DNA of 64,000 bases, taken from contig DAHXUN010000007.1 in the NCBI GenBank assembly GCA_027386095.1, positions 1 through 64,000 of the forward strand. The letters run 5' to 3'. The position numbers were made by a program, and so were the translations under genes. The stretch is from Nitrososphaerota archaeon. GTDB lineage: Archaea; Thermoproteota; Nitrososphaeria; Nitrososphaerales; UBA183. Below the pieces are notes generated by a model. That model was not told the DNA's origin. It worked only from the letters and a program-made list of their open reading frames with translations, and made no database searches. Below, one piece after another: positions 35,208 to 43,184 of the stretch. Within the stretch, counting starts at the first letter, position 1; each line of letters begins with the position of its first letter.

Positions 35208-35236
35208 ATGGAAAGGGGGTCGAGACCTGTAGGCCT

Positions 35237-35785
35237 TTGTCACAGGGTAGCCCGGACATCAGGCAGCAGGTGGAGGCCAACAGGGGCGTCGCGAAGAAGC
35301 TGGAGCTCCTCATACCTGGCCTCAGGGGATACAGAAGCAAGGAGGACATCAGGGTATCCGACGAGCTCCTTAGGAACCAGGTGGCCGACAGGCTCGACAA
35401 GGTGAGGGACAACCTCCAGCAGCTGAGGAAGCAGGTAGCATCGAGCAACGACTTCACCAACCTGACGAGCGTCGGGTCCCTCATTTCCCAGGTGCAGGCG
35501 CTCAGCGGCGAAGTGCGGCACGCGGGGCAGGGGTACTCGGGTTGGGTCGCCCCGATTCAAATCACCGACGACAAGCTGAACAAGCTTTACGACTACGATT
35601 ACTCGTTCGTCACTGCGGTCTTCCAGCTGGACGACGCGACGTCGCCAGGGAAGCTGGCGTACGACGGCGCCGCCCCCAACGCCATCCAGGCGGCGATGGG
35701 TGGTTTCGTCCGGGGAGTGGCTGACATCAGACAGAAGTGGTCGCAGAGGATGGAGGCCATAGAGGGCATAGCCCTCGGCCGGTGA
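35237..35785 (+). CDS. Helical protein, first gene of SPFH/zinc-ribbon operon
   Basis: 182 residues, TTG start. The first half is long amphipathic helix (ELLRNQVADRLDKVRDNLQQ, SLISQVQALSGEVRHAG) and the second half is mixed (KLYDYDYSFVTAVFQLDDAT). Family not recognised. It precedes the SPFH gene by 5 bp. In bacterial YdjFGHI-type operons a helical PspA-like protein accompanies the SPFH protein, so a similar membrane-stress or scaffold role is possible. Confidence 0.7.
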   Translation: MSQGSPDIRQQVEANRGVAKKLELLIPGLRGYRSKEDIRVSDELLRNQVADRLDKVRDNLQQLRKQVASSNDFTNLTSVGSLISQVQALSGEVRHAGQGYSGWVAPIQITDDKLNKLYDYDYSFVTAVFQLDDATSPGKLAYDGAAPNAIQAAMGGFVRGVADIRQKWSQRMEAIEGIALGR

Positions 35786-35790
35786 GTGCT

Positions 35791-36885
35791 ATGGTGTTCG
35801 GGAAGAAGAGCGAACCAGTCCCCGCCACAGGGGGGAGCGTATTCGGTTCGACGACGTTCGCCTGGGACGACAAGGACAAGCAGCCTTCGCCGGGAGTCTA
35901 CAACGTGCTCTGGAAGGCGCCCCGCCAGATCAGGCTCAACGACAACGTCGTGGTGAGGGAGGACGAGATCGCGGTGTTCTACCGGGACGGGAAGGCGCTG
36001 ACATACTTCGACCAGCCCAACAGGTACGCGCTGACAGACTTCAACGCCCCCGTGGTGGGCAACCTCCTGAAGTTCTTCACCGGGGTGACCCAGTGGGCCG
36101 AGGTCTATTTCGTCCCGAAGCGATATCTCGACGGGAAATTCGGGACCACCCAGCCCTACCAGTTCACCGACCCGACCTTCGGGATAGTCAACCTGAGGGT
36201 GTTCGGCGAGTACAGGTGGAGGATTTCGTCCCCCGAGCTTTTCATCAACCAGTTCGTAGGGACCTTCGGCGCGGACACCTCAGTCGACGTGGAGGAGAGG
36301 GTGAGGGAGCAGCTGGTCATCCTCGTGTACAACGCACTGGGGAAGATGAAGCAGCAGGGGTTGAAGGTCACGGACCTGGCGGCCAACCTCATGAACATCG
36401 AACAGGAGGTGCTCGCCGTCGGCCCGGACCACCTCGGGCAGTATGGGATTGAAATCAACAAGGTCTCGGGGCTGAACATCAGTCTCCCCGATGAGGTCCA
36501 GCATGCTATTGACACCAGGTCAGAGATGCAAGTTCTGGGGGTCAATTTCATGCAATACCAGACCGGAAAGGCCATCGACAACGCCGCGAAGAACACAAGC
36601 GGAGGGGCGGGGATGTTCGCGGGCCTCGGGGCAGGGATTGGTGCTGGAGGGGCGATTGGAGGGCAGATGGCCCAGGGGATGGGCCAGACTATGAACCAGA
36701 GGAGCTGTCCCAACTGTGGTTCTCTGATATCGGCTACGGCGAAGTTCTGCCCGAACTGCGGAGCCACCATCGCTGGATCTCAGGGCCCACCAGCACCGGC
36801 TGGCACGAGCAAATTCTGCCCGAACTGCGGCAGCCCGATAGCTGCCGGGGCGAAGTTCTGCAATAATTGTGGGACCAAGCTTTAG
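35791..36885 (+). CDS. SPFH-domain protein with C-terminal zinc ribbons (YdjI/virion-core-like)
   Basis: 364 residues from ATG 35791. The SPFH domain (GVYNVLWKAPRQIRLNDNVV, VNLRVFGEYRWRISSPELFI, YGIEINKVSGLNISLPDEV) is followed by a Gly-rich linker and two double-Cys zinc ribbons (CPNCGSLIS/CPNCGATI and CPNCGSPI/CNNCGTKL). This is the YdjI (virion-core-protein-like) arrangement. SPFH proteins assemble membrane microdomain cages. Confidence 0.85.
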   Translation: MVFGKKSEPVPATGGSVFGSTTFAWDDKDKQPSPGVYNVLWKAPRQIRLNDNVVVREDEIAVFYRDGKALTYFDQPNRYALTDFNAPVVGNLLKFFTGVTQWAEVYFVPKRYLDGKFGTTQPYQFTDPTFGIVNLRVFGEYRWRISSPELFINQFVGTFGADTSVDVEERVREQLVILVYNALGKMKQQGLKVTDLAANLMNIEQEVLAVGPDHLGQYGIEINKVSGLNISLPDEVQHAIDTRSEMQVLGVNFMQYQTGKAIDNAAKNTSGGAGMFAGLGAGIGAGGAIGGQMAQGMGQTMNQRSCPNCGSLISATAKFCPNCGATIAGSQGPPAPAGTSKFCPNCGSPIAAGAKFCNNCGTKL

Positions 36886-36894
36886 GTGAACCTG

Positions 36895-37914
36895 ATGTTT
36901 TGTCAAAAGTGCGGAGCCCAGTTACCCGACGACGCAGAGTTCTGTTCCAAGTGCGGCGCGAAGGTCGGCCAGGCGTCGCAGGGGGCACCGCAGACCGCGG
37001 CCGCCCAGCAGGATGTCTTAGCCTCCACCGGCGCGACATCCCTGAAGTGTCCCAGCTGTGGGGCCCCGATAGCCCCCAAGTTCGGCGAGATGTTCATCAC
37101 CTGCGAGTACTGCGGGAGCAGCGTATCCCTCGGGAACCAGGGGTGGAAGAGCATCGACAAGCACACGATGCTCCCCGTCAAGATAGCTCAACAGGACGAG
37201 CTGATGAAGGAGATCCATGGGCTCATGGACAGGGGGTTACTCCACCGCCACCTTCAGGAGTCGTCTACCCTGGAAGAAGTCAACCTGGCCCTGGTCCCTT
37301 ACTGGCTGCTGCCTGTCTCTGCGAGGACCTCGCTGGTGGCGGTAGACATGGCGGCTGAAGCCGGCCAGATCGCCACCACGGCGGCCCTGGCCGGGATAAT
37401 GGGAGGCGCACTGGGAGGCGGGAGGGACAGGGGGTTCGGGGGAGGAGGCTTGTTCACCGGCATGATGATGGGGACGATGATGGGAGGAGGGGGGTTAGGG
37501 TTCGGTGGTGGGGGCCAGGGGAACAGCCGGGCCTATCAGATGGACAACGACTACAACTTTCCCATAGTCGGACTGAAGGCCCTCGCGGACTACCAGCCCA
37601 AGGACTACCAGTTCAACCTCGCCGACAGGGTGGTGTTCGACGTGACGAAGGTCAAAGGGATCAAGGTCCTCAACGGAGACGTCGGGGAAGAGGTAGCCAA
37701 GACCCAGGCCAAGACCCTGGTGGACCAGCTGCAGTCGCAGAAGGCACACTCCGCTCACCATATGATTCAGAAGCTTACGACGGAGTCAGACGTCGGCGAG
37801 GCAGAGCTGCTGCACGCCCCTGTCTGGTTCGCGAGATACCAGCACAAGAACGGGAAGATCGTGCTGGTGATCGACGCGAACTCGGGCGGCGTCATCAACA
37901 GCATCGGGCTCTAG
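36895..37914 (+). CDS. Zinc-ribbon protein with Gly/Met-rich linker
   Basis: 339 residues from ATG 36895; ribosome site AGGTGA (36884-36889) overlaps the stop of the SPFH gene, 5 bp from the ATG. Two ribbons lie at the N-terminus (FCQKCGAQLP/FCSKCGAKV and CPSCGAPI/CEYCGSSV). A core domain with AQQDELMKEIHGLMDRGLLH and a very Gly/Met-rich segment (about 175-215) follows. The C-terminal domain (HAPVWFARYQHKNGKIVLVI) is beta-type. Third gene of the operon; likely a partner of the SPFH scaffold. Confidence 0.75.
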   Translation: MFCQKCGAQLPDDAEFCSKCGAKVGQASQGAPQTAAAQQDVLASTGATSLKCPSCGAPIAPKFGEMFITCEYCGSSVSLGNQGWKSIDKHTMLPVKIAQQDELMKEIHGLMDRGLLHRHLQESSTLEEVNLALVPYWLLPVSARTSLVAVDMAAEAGQIATTAALAGIMGGALGGGRDRGFGGGGLFTGMMMGTMMGGGGLGFGGGGQGNSRAYQMDNDYNFPIVGLKALADYQPKDYQFNLADRVVFDVTKVKGIKVLNGDVGEEVAKTQAKTLVDQLQSQKAHSAHHMIQKLTTESDVGEAELLHAPVWFARYQHKNGKIVLVIDANSGGVINSIGL

Positions 37915-37958
37915 GAAGACGCCTAACCCAGAAATACGCGGGGAGCTGCCAGCCGGCC

Positions 37959-38180
37959 ATGGCCGCAAGCAAGCAGGGGGTCCCCGTCATCATCCCGAAC
38001 GATGTCTGGCACCCTTTGATGGAGATAAGGTCCCAGTTGGACTCTGAGTGCCCTGGGGCGCCGACGCCCATCGAGGAGCTCCTCCGCGAGATAGTGAGGC
38101 ACTATGAGCGCTGCGACAAGGCAGCGGACGAAGCCGAGGAGTTCTGCAAGAGGGCCCAAGCCTGGAAGAGAAAGAAGTAG
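37959..38180 (+). CDS. Small helical protein, family unknown
   Basis: 73 residues. IIPNDVWHPLMEIRSQLD and PTPIEELLREIVRHYERCDK are two helices resembling small DNA-binding or antitoxin-like ribbon-helix-helix proteins, but no firm match. Ends with a basic cluster (KRAQAWKRKK). Confidence 0.55.
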   Translation: MAASKQGVPVIIPNDVWHPLMEIRSQLDSECPGAPTPIEELLREIVRHYERCDKAADEAEEFCKRAQAWKRKK

Positions 38181-38266
38181 CTGGGACCGAAGCGTGAGAT
38201 GGGGGGAAACCTTCCCATGGTGGGCTGCCTGCCATAGTACGCCCTGAGTGCTGGAATTCTTCTGAA

Positions 38267-38710
38267 TCAGGTTGTCGTGGTTGGAGGAGAAGCCGGCTGG
38301 AGAGGCGCGGCCTGGGCGCCTCCGCCGAAGAAGGCCCTTACGTTTGGGCGGAACAGATACCACAGTATGACGCCGTCGATGACCAAGCCCACCACACCCG
38401 AGATAGAGAGCAGGGCGAGGCTCGCGAGGCTCCCCACGATCCCAAGGCCAGAGAGGATGATAGCCAGTATCCTGGCCCACCCTCTTCCGGTCCAAAGACC
38501 CCAGCCCACGAGGAGCCCCAGAATCCCGAATATGGCCACCGCCCCCCCGACGGCTATCCCTATCCCTGCAGGGATGGCTAAGCCGAGGGCCGAGAGAAGC
38601 GACCCGGTTACAGCCGCCACCGCCACGCCGATGAGAAGTATGATCAGTCCCCCGAGCATCTGCAATATCGCCAGGATTGCTATCCCCGCGGGCCTGGGGG
38701 GCCTCATCAA
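38267..38710 (-). CDS. Four-helix membrane protein
   Basis: 147 residues. Helices are IAILAILQMLGGLIILLIGV, GIGIAVGGAVAIFGILGLLV, WARILAIILSGLGIVGSLAS and ISGVVGLVIDGVILWYLF, then FRPNVRAFFGG and a Pro/Thr tail. Looks like the DUF2127/'WYLFxPxVRxFF' type of small membrane protein. Role unknown. Confidence 0.7.
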   Translation of the reverse strand: MMRPPRPAGIAILAILQMLGGLIILLIGVAVAAVTGSLLSALGLAIPAGIGIAVGGAVAIFGILGLLVGWGLWTGRGWARILAIILSGLGIVGSLASLALLSISGVVGLVIDGVILWYLFRPNVRAFFGGGAQAAPLQPASPPTTTT

Positions 38711-38774
38711 GACATCAGTGCTTGACGACAGAGCTACATAAGCCTAAGCGCCCGTCGCGCACCTGACAGACATT

Positions 38775-38969
38775 TCAGCGCTGCAACGGCTTGAATTCGA
38801 ACCCGCACTTGACGCACACCCTCATACCTGGCGCGTCTGTAATGACCTGACGGGTACCGCATCGGGGGCATTCTACGGTCAAGCTCGCGTGCTTCACGGA
38901 CCCGGAGTGCTCCGAGCGGACCTTGTTTATGGCGTCGCTGTATGCGTCACGCCCGTAGCGAGGTGCCAT
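38775..38969 (-). CDS. Small zinc-ribbon protein
   Basis: 64 residues. VECPRCGTRQVI and RVCVKCGFEFKP form a zinc ribbon after a short charged helix (AYSDAINKVRSEHSG). Function unknown. Confidence 0.65.
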   Translation of the reverse strand: MAPRYGRDAYSDAINKVRSEHSGSVKHASLTVECPRCGTRQVITDAPGMRVCVKCGFEFKPLQR

Positions 38970-39005
38970 GGGGCCTCCTTGGACGACCAGGAACTAAAGG
39001 TTGTC

Positions 39006-39287
39006 CTAGCTGACTTCGTCCAGCGTGAAAGTGAACCTGGCGCCGGCGAACTCCCCTGTGCTCACTCTCTCCCAGGTGACCTTGTACGTCTTGGTGACGT
39101 TCGCCCCGATGATGCTTATCTGCTTCGGGACTTCAGAGAATAGCCTCTCGACCTTGGCCTGGTCCTTGGTGAATATCAGGCTCCGCCTGCGCTTCATGAG
39201 GTATTTCACAGCCACGTTCCGGTGGGCGTTGCCTTCCACGGGAATCTTCTCGGTGCCGGTGTCTATCGTGAACGATCTCTTCGCCAT
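39006..39287 (-). CDS. Unrecognised 93-residue protein
   Basis: Basic beta-rich small protein: SFTIDTGTEKIPVEGNAHRN, AVKYLMKRRRSLIFTKDQA, then a C-terminal beta hairpin (VTKTYKVTWERVSTGEF). Composition and codon use look real. No family assigned; the basic helix could bind nucleic acid. Confidence 0.6.
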   Translation of the reverse strand: MAKRSFTIDTGTEKIPVEGNAHRNVAVKYLMKRRRSLIFTKDQAKVERLFSEVPKQISIIGANVTKTYKVTWERVSTGEFAGARFTFTLDEVS

Positions 39288-39392
39288 CTCTAGGCATCTG
39301 GGAGGGGCCGCCGGTGGTAAATAGTTTCGGGGTCAAGCGGAGTGCACAATGAACTCGAATGCCAGAGAGCATGATCACAGAGAGAGGGCGCT

Positions 39393-39725
39393 TTAGGGTC
39401 TCTTGATATTTGTCACGAGGAGCCTGAACTGGAGGGTCTTCCCCGCCATGGGATGCCTGCCCGTCTTCCCGTACGCCTTTTCTGGAGGAAGTGTGATCTC
39501 CTTGCTCTCGTTCACCTGCATGCCGACGAGCGCCTCCTCGAAGCCGCTTATCACCTGGTGCTGGCCGAGCACAACCTGGAGGGGCTTGTAGTCCCGCGCC
39601 GGGCTGAACAGGCCAGACTTGACCGCTTCGGCCTTCATGCTTGTGTCGAACACCTTCCCGCCCGGAAACTTCCCGACGTAATGGACAGAAATCGTGTCCC
39701 CGTTCTGTGCCTTCACGTCGCTCAT
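39393..39725 (-). CDS. FKBP-type peptidyl-prolyl isomerase
   Basis: 110 residues from ATG 39725; TATA-like CTTAATTAC about 25-30 bp upstream suggests a leaderless transcript, so the longer start at 39803 is rejected. NGDTISVHYVGKFPGGKVFD, LGQHQVISGFEEALVGM, and SKEITLPPEKAYGKTGRHPM are FKBP landmarks; the flap insert of SlyD-like forms is short or missing. Assists protein folding in the cytoplasm. Confidence 0.9.
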   Translation of the reverse strand: MSDVKAQNGDTISVHYVGKFPGGKVFDTSMKAEAVKSGLFSPARDYKPLQVVLGQHQVISGFEEALVGMQVNESKEITLPPEKAYGKTGRHPMAGKTLQFRLLVTNIKRP

Positions 39726-39897
39726 GACTACGATGCCGCCTGGAAGGATGTAATTAAGGACAAAGCCGCCCCTCGCTGCCTTCGTCTGCCCGTTCAGGGC
39801 CATGCGAGGCCAGGCTTCCGCGCCCCGTTCCGGTTTCAGAACGCAAAGCTGAGGTCGATCCGCCCTCGGGACTCGGCCCGCACTCGGGATTCGGGCT

Positions 39898-40095
39898 CTT
39901 CTTCGGTCGAGGCGGTGCTAAGCATGGAGCTCCACACCCCGCTCGGTCGAAGAAGGGTCCTCCACCCTCCTGCGTGCCTCCTCCTTCGCGCATCTCAACC
40001 CCGCCTGCGCTCCTCCACCTTCCCTGGGCGCGGTCGCCTGACCGCGCCGGGCTCTGGCGAGCACAAGGCTCCGCCTCTGACCCAAGAGCAGCCCG
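39898..40095 (+). ncRNA. Strongly structured non-coding stretch, possible RNA
   Basis: 39898-39911 pairs with 39942-39955 through 14 consecutive base pairs, including tandem G-U/U-G pairs. A further five pairs extend it inward (39912, 39914-39917 with 39935-39938 and 39940). The G-U pairs keep the helix only on the + strand. 40027-40035 pairs perfectly with 40040-40048 around GCCT. 40051-40055 pairs with 40091-40095 over an inner bulged hairpin starting at 40056. No signature of SRP RNA, tRNA or RNase P is found, and no clear upstream TATA box. Lies between FKBP and a nuclease-like gene. Confidence 0.4.
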
Positions 40096-40384
40096 GAATA
40101 TTCCCAGCCTCGCGCGTAACCAGCGTCGACTCGGGCTGCATCCCAGGCCATCGGCAGAGCCGACAGCGAGAGAGCTGAGACTGTTCTGGTGCGGGTCGCT
40201 GTTATCTTAGCTTGACTCTTGTTGCTGACAAAGAGCGAATATTCTTTTGACCACTGCATCGTCCTGCGGAAAGCGCGTGAGTTTCCCGAAGTCGCGACCC
40301 TCTGGGTCGGTCTACTGAAAGATGACACCGGGTGGAGCGTGCTTGAGCCCAAAGATGATATCTGCCCGCGGCCCCGGCCTTGGC

Positions 40385-40837
40385 ATGGCCGAATCTGCGG
40401 TTCACAGATCTATGAAGGCCATAGTCAGGCGGGAGCTCGAGCGCGAGCGCTTCGCGGTGGTGGAGGAGCCGGTCGTCCCTCCAGGTCGCAGGGTGTCCTG
40501 GACCGCCTATCGTCCGGATCTTCTCGGATATAGGTCGGAGGGCGGGAAGGAGGAGGTCGTCCTCGTGGAATGTGAGACGCGCCCCCTGATGCGCAGGCTC
40601 GAAGCCAAGAAGTGCTCGACGGTGTGGTTTCAGCCGCGCGTCTATCGGGGCGGGTCCGTCAGGAAGATACTCGCCGTGCCGCAGGGCAGGCTCCATCGGG
40701 TCGACATGAGAATCAGGCGCAGCTGGGACATCTGGGTCCTCGGCCGAGACGCGACCATGGCGAAGTTTCCGGCCGTTCAGGAGAGTGCCGCCTGCGAGCC
40801 ACGTTTCTCAAAATCGATAATCGAAGCAAGCGATTAA
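40385..40837 (+). CDS. Putative PD-(D/E)XK-fold nuclease-like protein
   Basis: 150 residues from ATG 40385. MKAIVRRELERERFAVVEEP is an N-terminal helix and strand. YRPDLLGYRS followed by EEVVLVECETRP gives the D...ExE pattern of PD-(D/E)XK restriction-like folds, then VWFQPRVYRGG and RKILAVPQGRLHRVD. The catalytic Lys is not obvious (C-E in its place), so the enzyme may be atypical or inactive. Ends directly before the TATA box of the structured RNA at 40862. Confidence 0.6.
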   Translation: MAESAVHRSMKAIVRRELERERFAVVEEPVVPPGRRVSWTAYRPDLLGYRSEGGKEEVVLVECETRPLMRRLEAKKCSTVWFQPRVYRGGSVRKILAVPQGRLHRVDMRIRRSWDIWVLGRDATMAKFPAVQESAACEPRFSKSIIEASD

Positions 40838-40840
40838 TAT
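40832..40840 (+). promoter_or_regulatory. TATA box for the structured RNA
   Basis: GATTAATAT lies about 25-27 bp upstream of 40862, where the closing helix of the structured RNA begins. Its position overlaps the end of the nuclease-like gene. Confidence 0.6.
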
Positions 40841-40861
40841 GCGTCGTGTGTTTAACAAACC

Positions 40862-41084
40862 ACTCGTCCGGCCAGGAGAAGGATGGATTCGCGGAGAAGA
40901 AGAGGTGCCGGGGAAAGCCTCGGCGCCTGGTACCATCCGCGAGCGGGATGGTGGCGCGTAGAGCCGGGGAAACCCGGACTTCAACGAAGGCCAAACCGAG
41001 GGCGAACCGGGACGGCGGCGGTGAAGGAACGCTACGAAGCCGCCGTCGGAGGAAAGCCACATCCCTCCTGAGAGCCGGGCGAGG
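40862..41084 (+). ncRNA. Candidate novel structured RNA, ~223 nt
   Basis: The ends pair: 40863-40872 (CTCGTCCGGC) with 41074-41083 (GCCGGGCGAG), 10 bp with one U-G, and 40873-40878 with 41065-41070 (6 bp). Inside are hairpin A 40903-40928 (11 bp, two G-U, AAAG loop), hairpin B 40932-40952 (7 bp), hairpin C 40964-40977 (5 bp with a GAAA tetraloop), and hairpin D 41011-41019/41039-41047 (9 bp, 19-nt loop). A TATA box sits ~26 bp upstream. G-U pairs favour the + strand. No SRP helix-8, RNase P or tRNA motif is seen. Could be an independent RNA or a leader of the downstream PRTase gene. Confidence 0.6.
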
Positions 41085-41130
41085 CAACCAAATATCAGCC
41101 GGTTCTCACCTCTAGCGGGGGACTTCGGAG

Positions 41131-41775
41131 ATGCTCTACAAGGACCGGGCGGACGCAGGAAAGCGCCTCGCGGGGGCCCTCCTGCATCTCAGGGGCGAGG
41201 ACTTGGTCGTGCTCGGGATACCGAGGGGAGGCGTGGTGGTGGCGAACGAAGTTGCCAAGACGCTGGACGCCCCGCTGGACGTCGTGGTGACCAAGAAGAT
41301 TGAAGCGCCAGGGGAACCAGAGTATGCCCTCGGAGCGGTCACCCAGGAAGGAGAAGTGATGATGGACAGGCAGGCTGCGGAGTCCTTGGGGGCCAGTGCG
41401 GCGTACCTTGACTACCAGATTCGACTCAAGCGGGAAGAGGTGAAGGACAGGATGCAGAAGCTGCGGGGGTCAGCCCCCTACCCTAGACTGGAAGGCAAGG
41501 TGGTGGTCATAGTGGACGATGGCATAGCCACCGGGAGTTCGGTGAGCGCGGCCGTGATGTCGGTGAAGAAGCGGGGCCCGAAGGATGTCATCGTCGCGGT
41601 TCCGGTGGCGCCGGCGGACGCGGTGCAGGCCCTCTCCGAAGACGGAACCAAGGTCGTCTGTGTTTCGACCCCAGGACCGTTCCTGGCCATAGGGGAGTTC
41701 TATGAAGACTTCGGGCAGGTTGAGGACATCGAAGTGAAGAGAATCCTTGACGAAAACGCTGCAAGGCGCCGCTGA
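41131..41775 (+). CDS. Phosphoribosyltransferase-domain protein
   Basis: 214 residues. The PRPP-binding loop VVVIVDDGIATGSS (about 124-137) is clear, as is the N-terminal LGIPRGGVVVANEVAK. KKIEAPGEPEYALGAVTQEG and the PFLAIGEFYEDFGQV end match a widespread family of PRTases of unknown substrate. A TATA-like CAAATATCA at 41089-41097 could give its own transcript; otherwise it follows the structured RNA. Confidence 0.85.
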   Translation: MLYKDRADAGKRLAGALLHLRGEDLVVLGIPRGGVVVANEVAKTLDAPLDVVVTKKIEAPGEPEYALGAVTQEGEVMMDRQAAESLGASAAYLDYQIRLKREEVKDRMQKLRGSAPYPRLEGKVVVIVDDGIATGSSVSAAVMSVKKRGPKDVIVAVPVAPADAVQALSEDGTKVVCVSTPGPFLAIGEFYEDFGQVEDIEVKRILDENAARRR

Positions 41776-41817
41776 GGCCCCACGCCCTTAGCATCCAGGG
41801 GGGAGCGAGGCCGAGCT

Positions 41818-42492
41818 TTGGACGTCCGCAAGTTCGAGGGCGACCTCTACGAGCTCGCCGGCAGGGCCTGCCACGTCGACACCGAAGAAGTAAGATCCAA
41901 GGTGTTTGCCATCGCCGACGTCCTGGTCAACCTTTACAAAAAGAACCTCGTGAAGATCAACCATTCGGCCCTGGAGTTGGTGTGCGCCAGGGGCCTGATA
42001 AAGCAAGGCTACGATGTGAAAGTAGAGCACAGGCTGGACAAGATCCTGGTCTGCGATGTGATGGGGTCGAGGGGGGACGGGCCCCTCATAGTCGAGATAG
42101 AGACCGGGTTCATACCGCCCGAAGCGGCCCTGGAACCTTCGGCGTATGCGCGGAGCCGGATTGCCAGCAAGATATCCAGGTACAGCAGGTATGCGGGGAA
42201 GTTCGCCCTGGGGACAACTCCCTCGTACATTCTGGACATCCCCGGGTTCTTCATCGGGGCTCCACGGAACAGGACCCACGAAGAGGCCGCACGGATCAAA
42301 GAGCTCACCGACGTCGCCTACAACAAGCCCGAGATCTCCATAGACGACCTTATGCAGGCGAGGCTTCACGCCGTGTTTCTGATAGATGTCGACTCCGGGG
42401 GTGTACAGGAAATCGACCCCGAGGCCTACGATAGGATGGCGCTGGCCGTCCTGGATTGGCGCCGGAGTGTCCAAGGCTTAAATCCGCGCTGA
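41818..42492 (+). CDS. Putative nuclease-fold protein, unknown function
   Basis: 224 residues, TTG start. Begins with a helical region (YELAGRACHVDTEEVRSKVF). GYDVKVEHRLDKILVCDVMG then GPLIVEIETGF has a D...ExE spacing like PD-(D/E)XK folds. ARSRIASKISRYSRYAGKFA and the C-terminal LMQARLHAVFLIDVDSGG complete it. No firm family. Placed between the PRTase and the pyr operon. Confidence 0.6.
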   Translation: MDVRKFEGDLYELAGRACHVDTEEVRSKVFAIADVLVNLYKKNLVKINHSALELVCARGLIKQGYDVKVEHRLDKILVCDVMGSRGDGPLIVEIETGFIPPEAALEPSAYARSRIASKISRYSRYAGKFALGTTPSYILDIPGFFIGAPRNRTHEEAARIKELTDVAYNKPEISIDDLMQARLHAVFLIDVDSGGVQEIDPEAYDRMALAVLDWRRSVQGLNPR

Positions 42493-42566
42493 AACGCAAC
42501 ACAGCGCGGGTTCAATTTCGCAAGCGCGTGCAGGCTGACAGGACCCGTGTTTTGGAGGGGTGATTC

Positions 42567-43184
42567 TTGCCGGACCAGGTGAGCGGCCGGGTCGCCCTCG
42601 CAAACGCCCTCTTCCGGATAGGAGCCCTCCGGTTCGGGAAGTTCAAGCTATCCAGCGGCAAGGTCAGTTCCTACTATCTGGACCTGAGGGTCGTTCCGAG
42701 CGACCCTGAAGCATACGGTCTCGCTATATCGGCCTATCTTGCTGCTGCGAAGGGAATCGGAGAATCCAGCTTCGACGTAGTGGCGGGCGTCGCTACGGCT
42801 GGGGTGACCATCTCATCTCCCCTCGCCTACGTCCTCAAGAAGCCGATGGTCTACGTGAGGAAGGAGGAGAAGGGGCACGGCCTCGGGAAGCTGGTCGAAG
42901 GTGCGGTCAACCCGGGATGGCGGGCCTTGGTCATCGACGACCTGGTGACTACAGGAGGGAGCGTCATCTCGTCGGTGGAAGCGCTGAGAAGCGTGGGGTG
43001 TGTGGTCAGGGACGCCTTAGTTCTTGTGGACAGGCTGGAAGGAGGAGGGGCGAACCTCGCGCGGGCAGGGGTCAGGCTCAGCGCCTTCGCAGACATCACG
43101 GAGCTTGTCGAGACCCTCCACGGCCAGGGGAAGATCACCAAGGCGGACCTCCAGGCTGTGCTCAAGCAGATGGAAGGAAAATAG
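42567..43184 (+). CDS. pyrE: Orotate phosphoribosyltransferase
   Basis: 205 residues, TTG start behind a GGAGGGG ribosome site. FKLSSGKVSSYYLDLRVVPS, VAGVATAGVTISSPLAYVL, the Lys-rich YVRKEEKGHGLGKLVEG loop and the PRPP motif ALVIDDLVTTGGS identify OPRT, which makes OMP in pyrimidine synthesis. The stop abuts the pyrD ATG. Confidence 0.93.
   Translation: MPDQVSGRVALANALFRIGALRFGKFKLSSGKVSSYYLDLRVVPSDPEAYGLAISAYLAAAKGIGESSFDVVAGVATAGVTISSPLAYVLKKPMVYVRKEEKGHGLGKLVEGAVNPGWRALVIDDLVTTGGSVISSVEALRSVGCVVRDALVLVDRLEGGGANLARAGVRLSAFADITELVETLHGQGKITKADLQAVLKQMEGK

Noticed and set aside
39453..40178. Long + open frame of 241 codons over the FKBP gene and gap
   Set aside because: It runs antisense to FKBP, has an Arg/Pro/Leu-biased composition typical of GC-rich shadow frames, and covers the structured stretch.
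40713..41087. Minus-strand open frame over the structured RNA
   Set aside because: Composition is shadow-like, no promoter, and it is antisense to a nuclease-like gene with better coding signs.
42500..42560. GGTTCAATT resembling a tRNA T-arm
   Set aside because: The flanking bases cannot form the T stem and no acceptor or anticodon arms follow.
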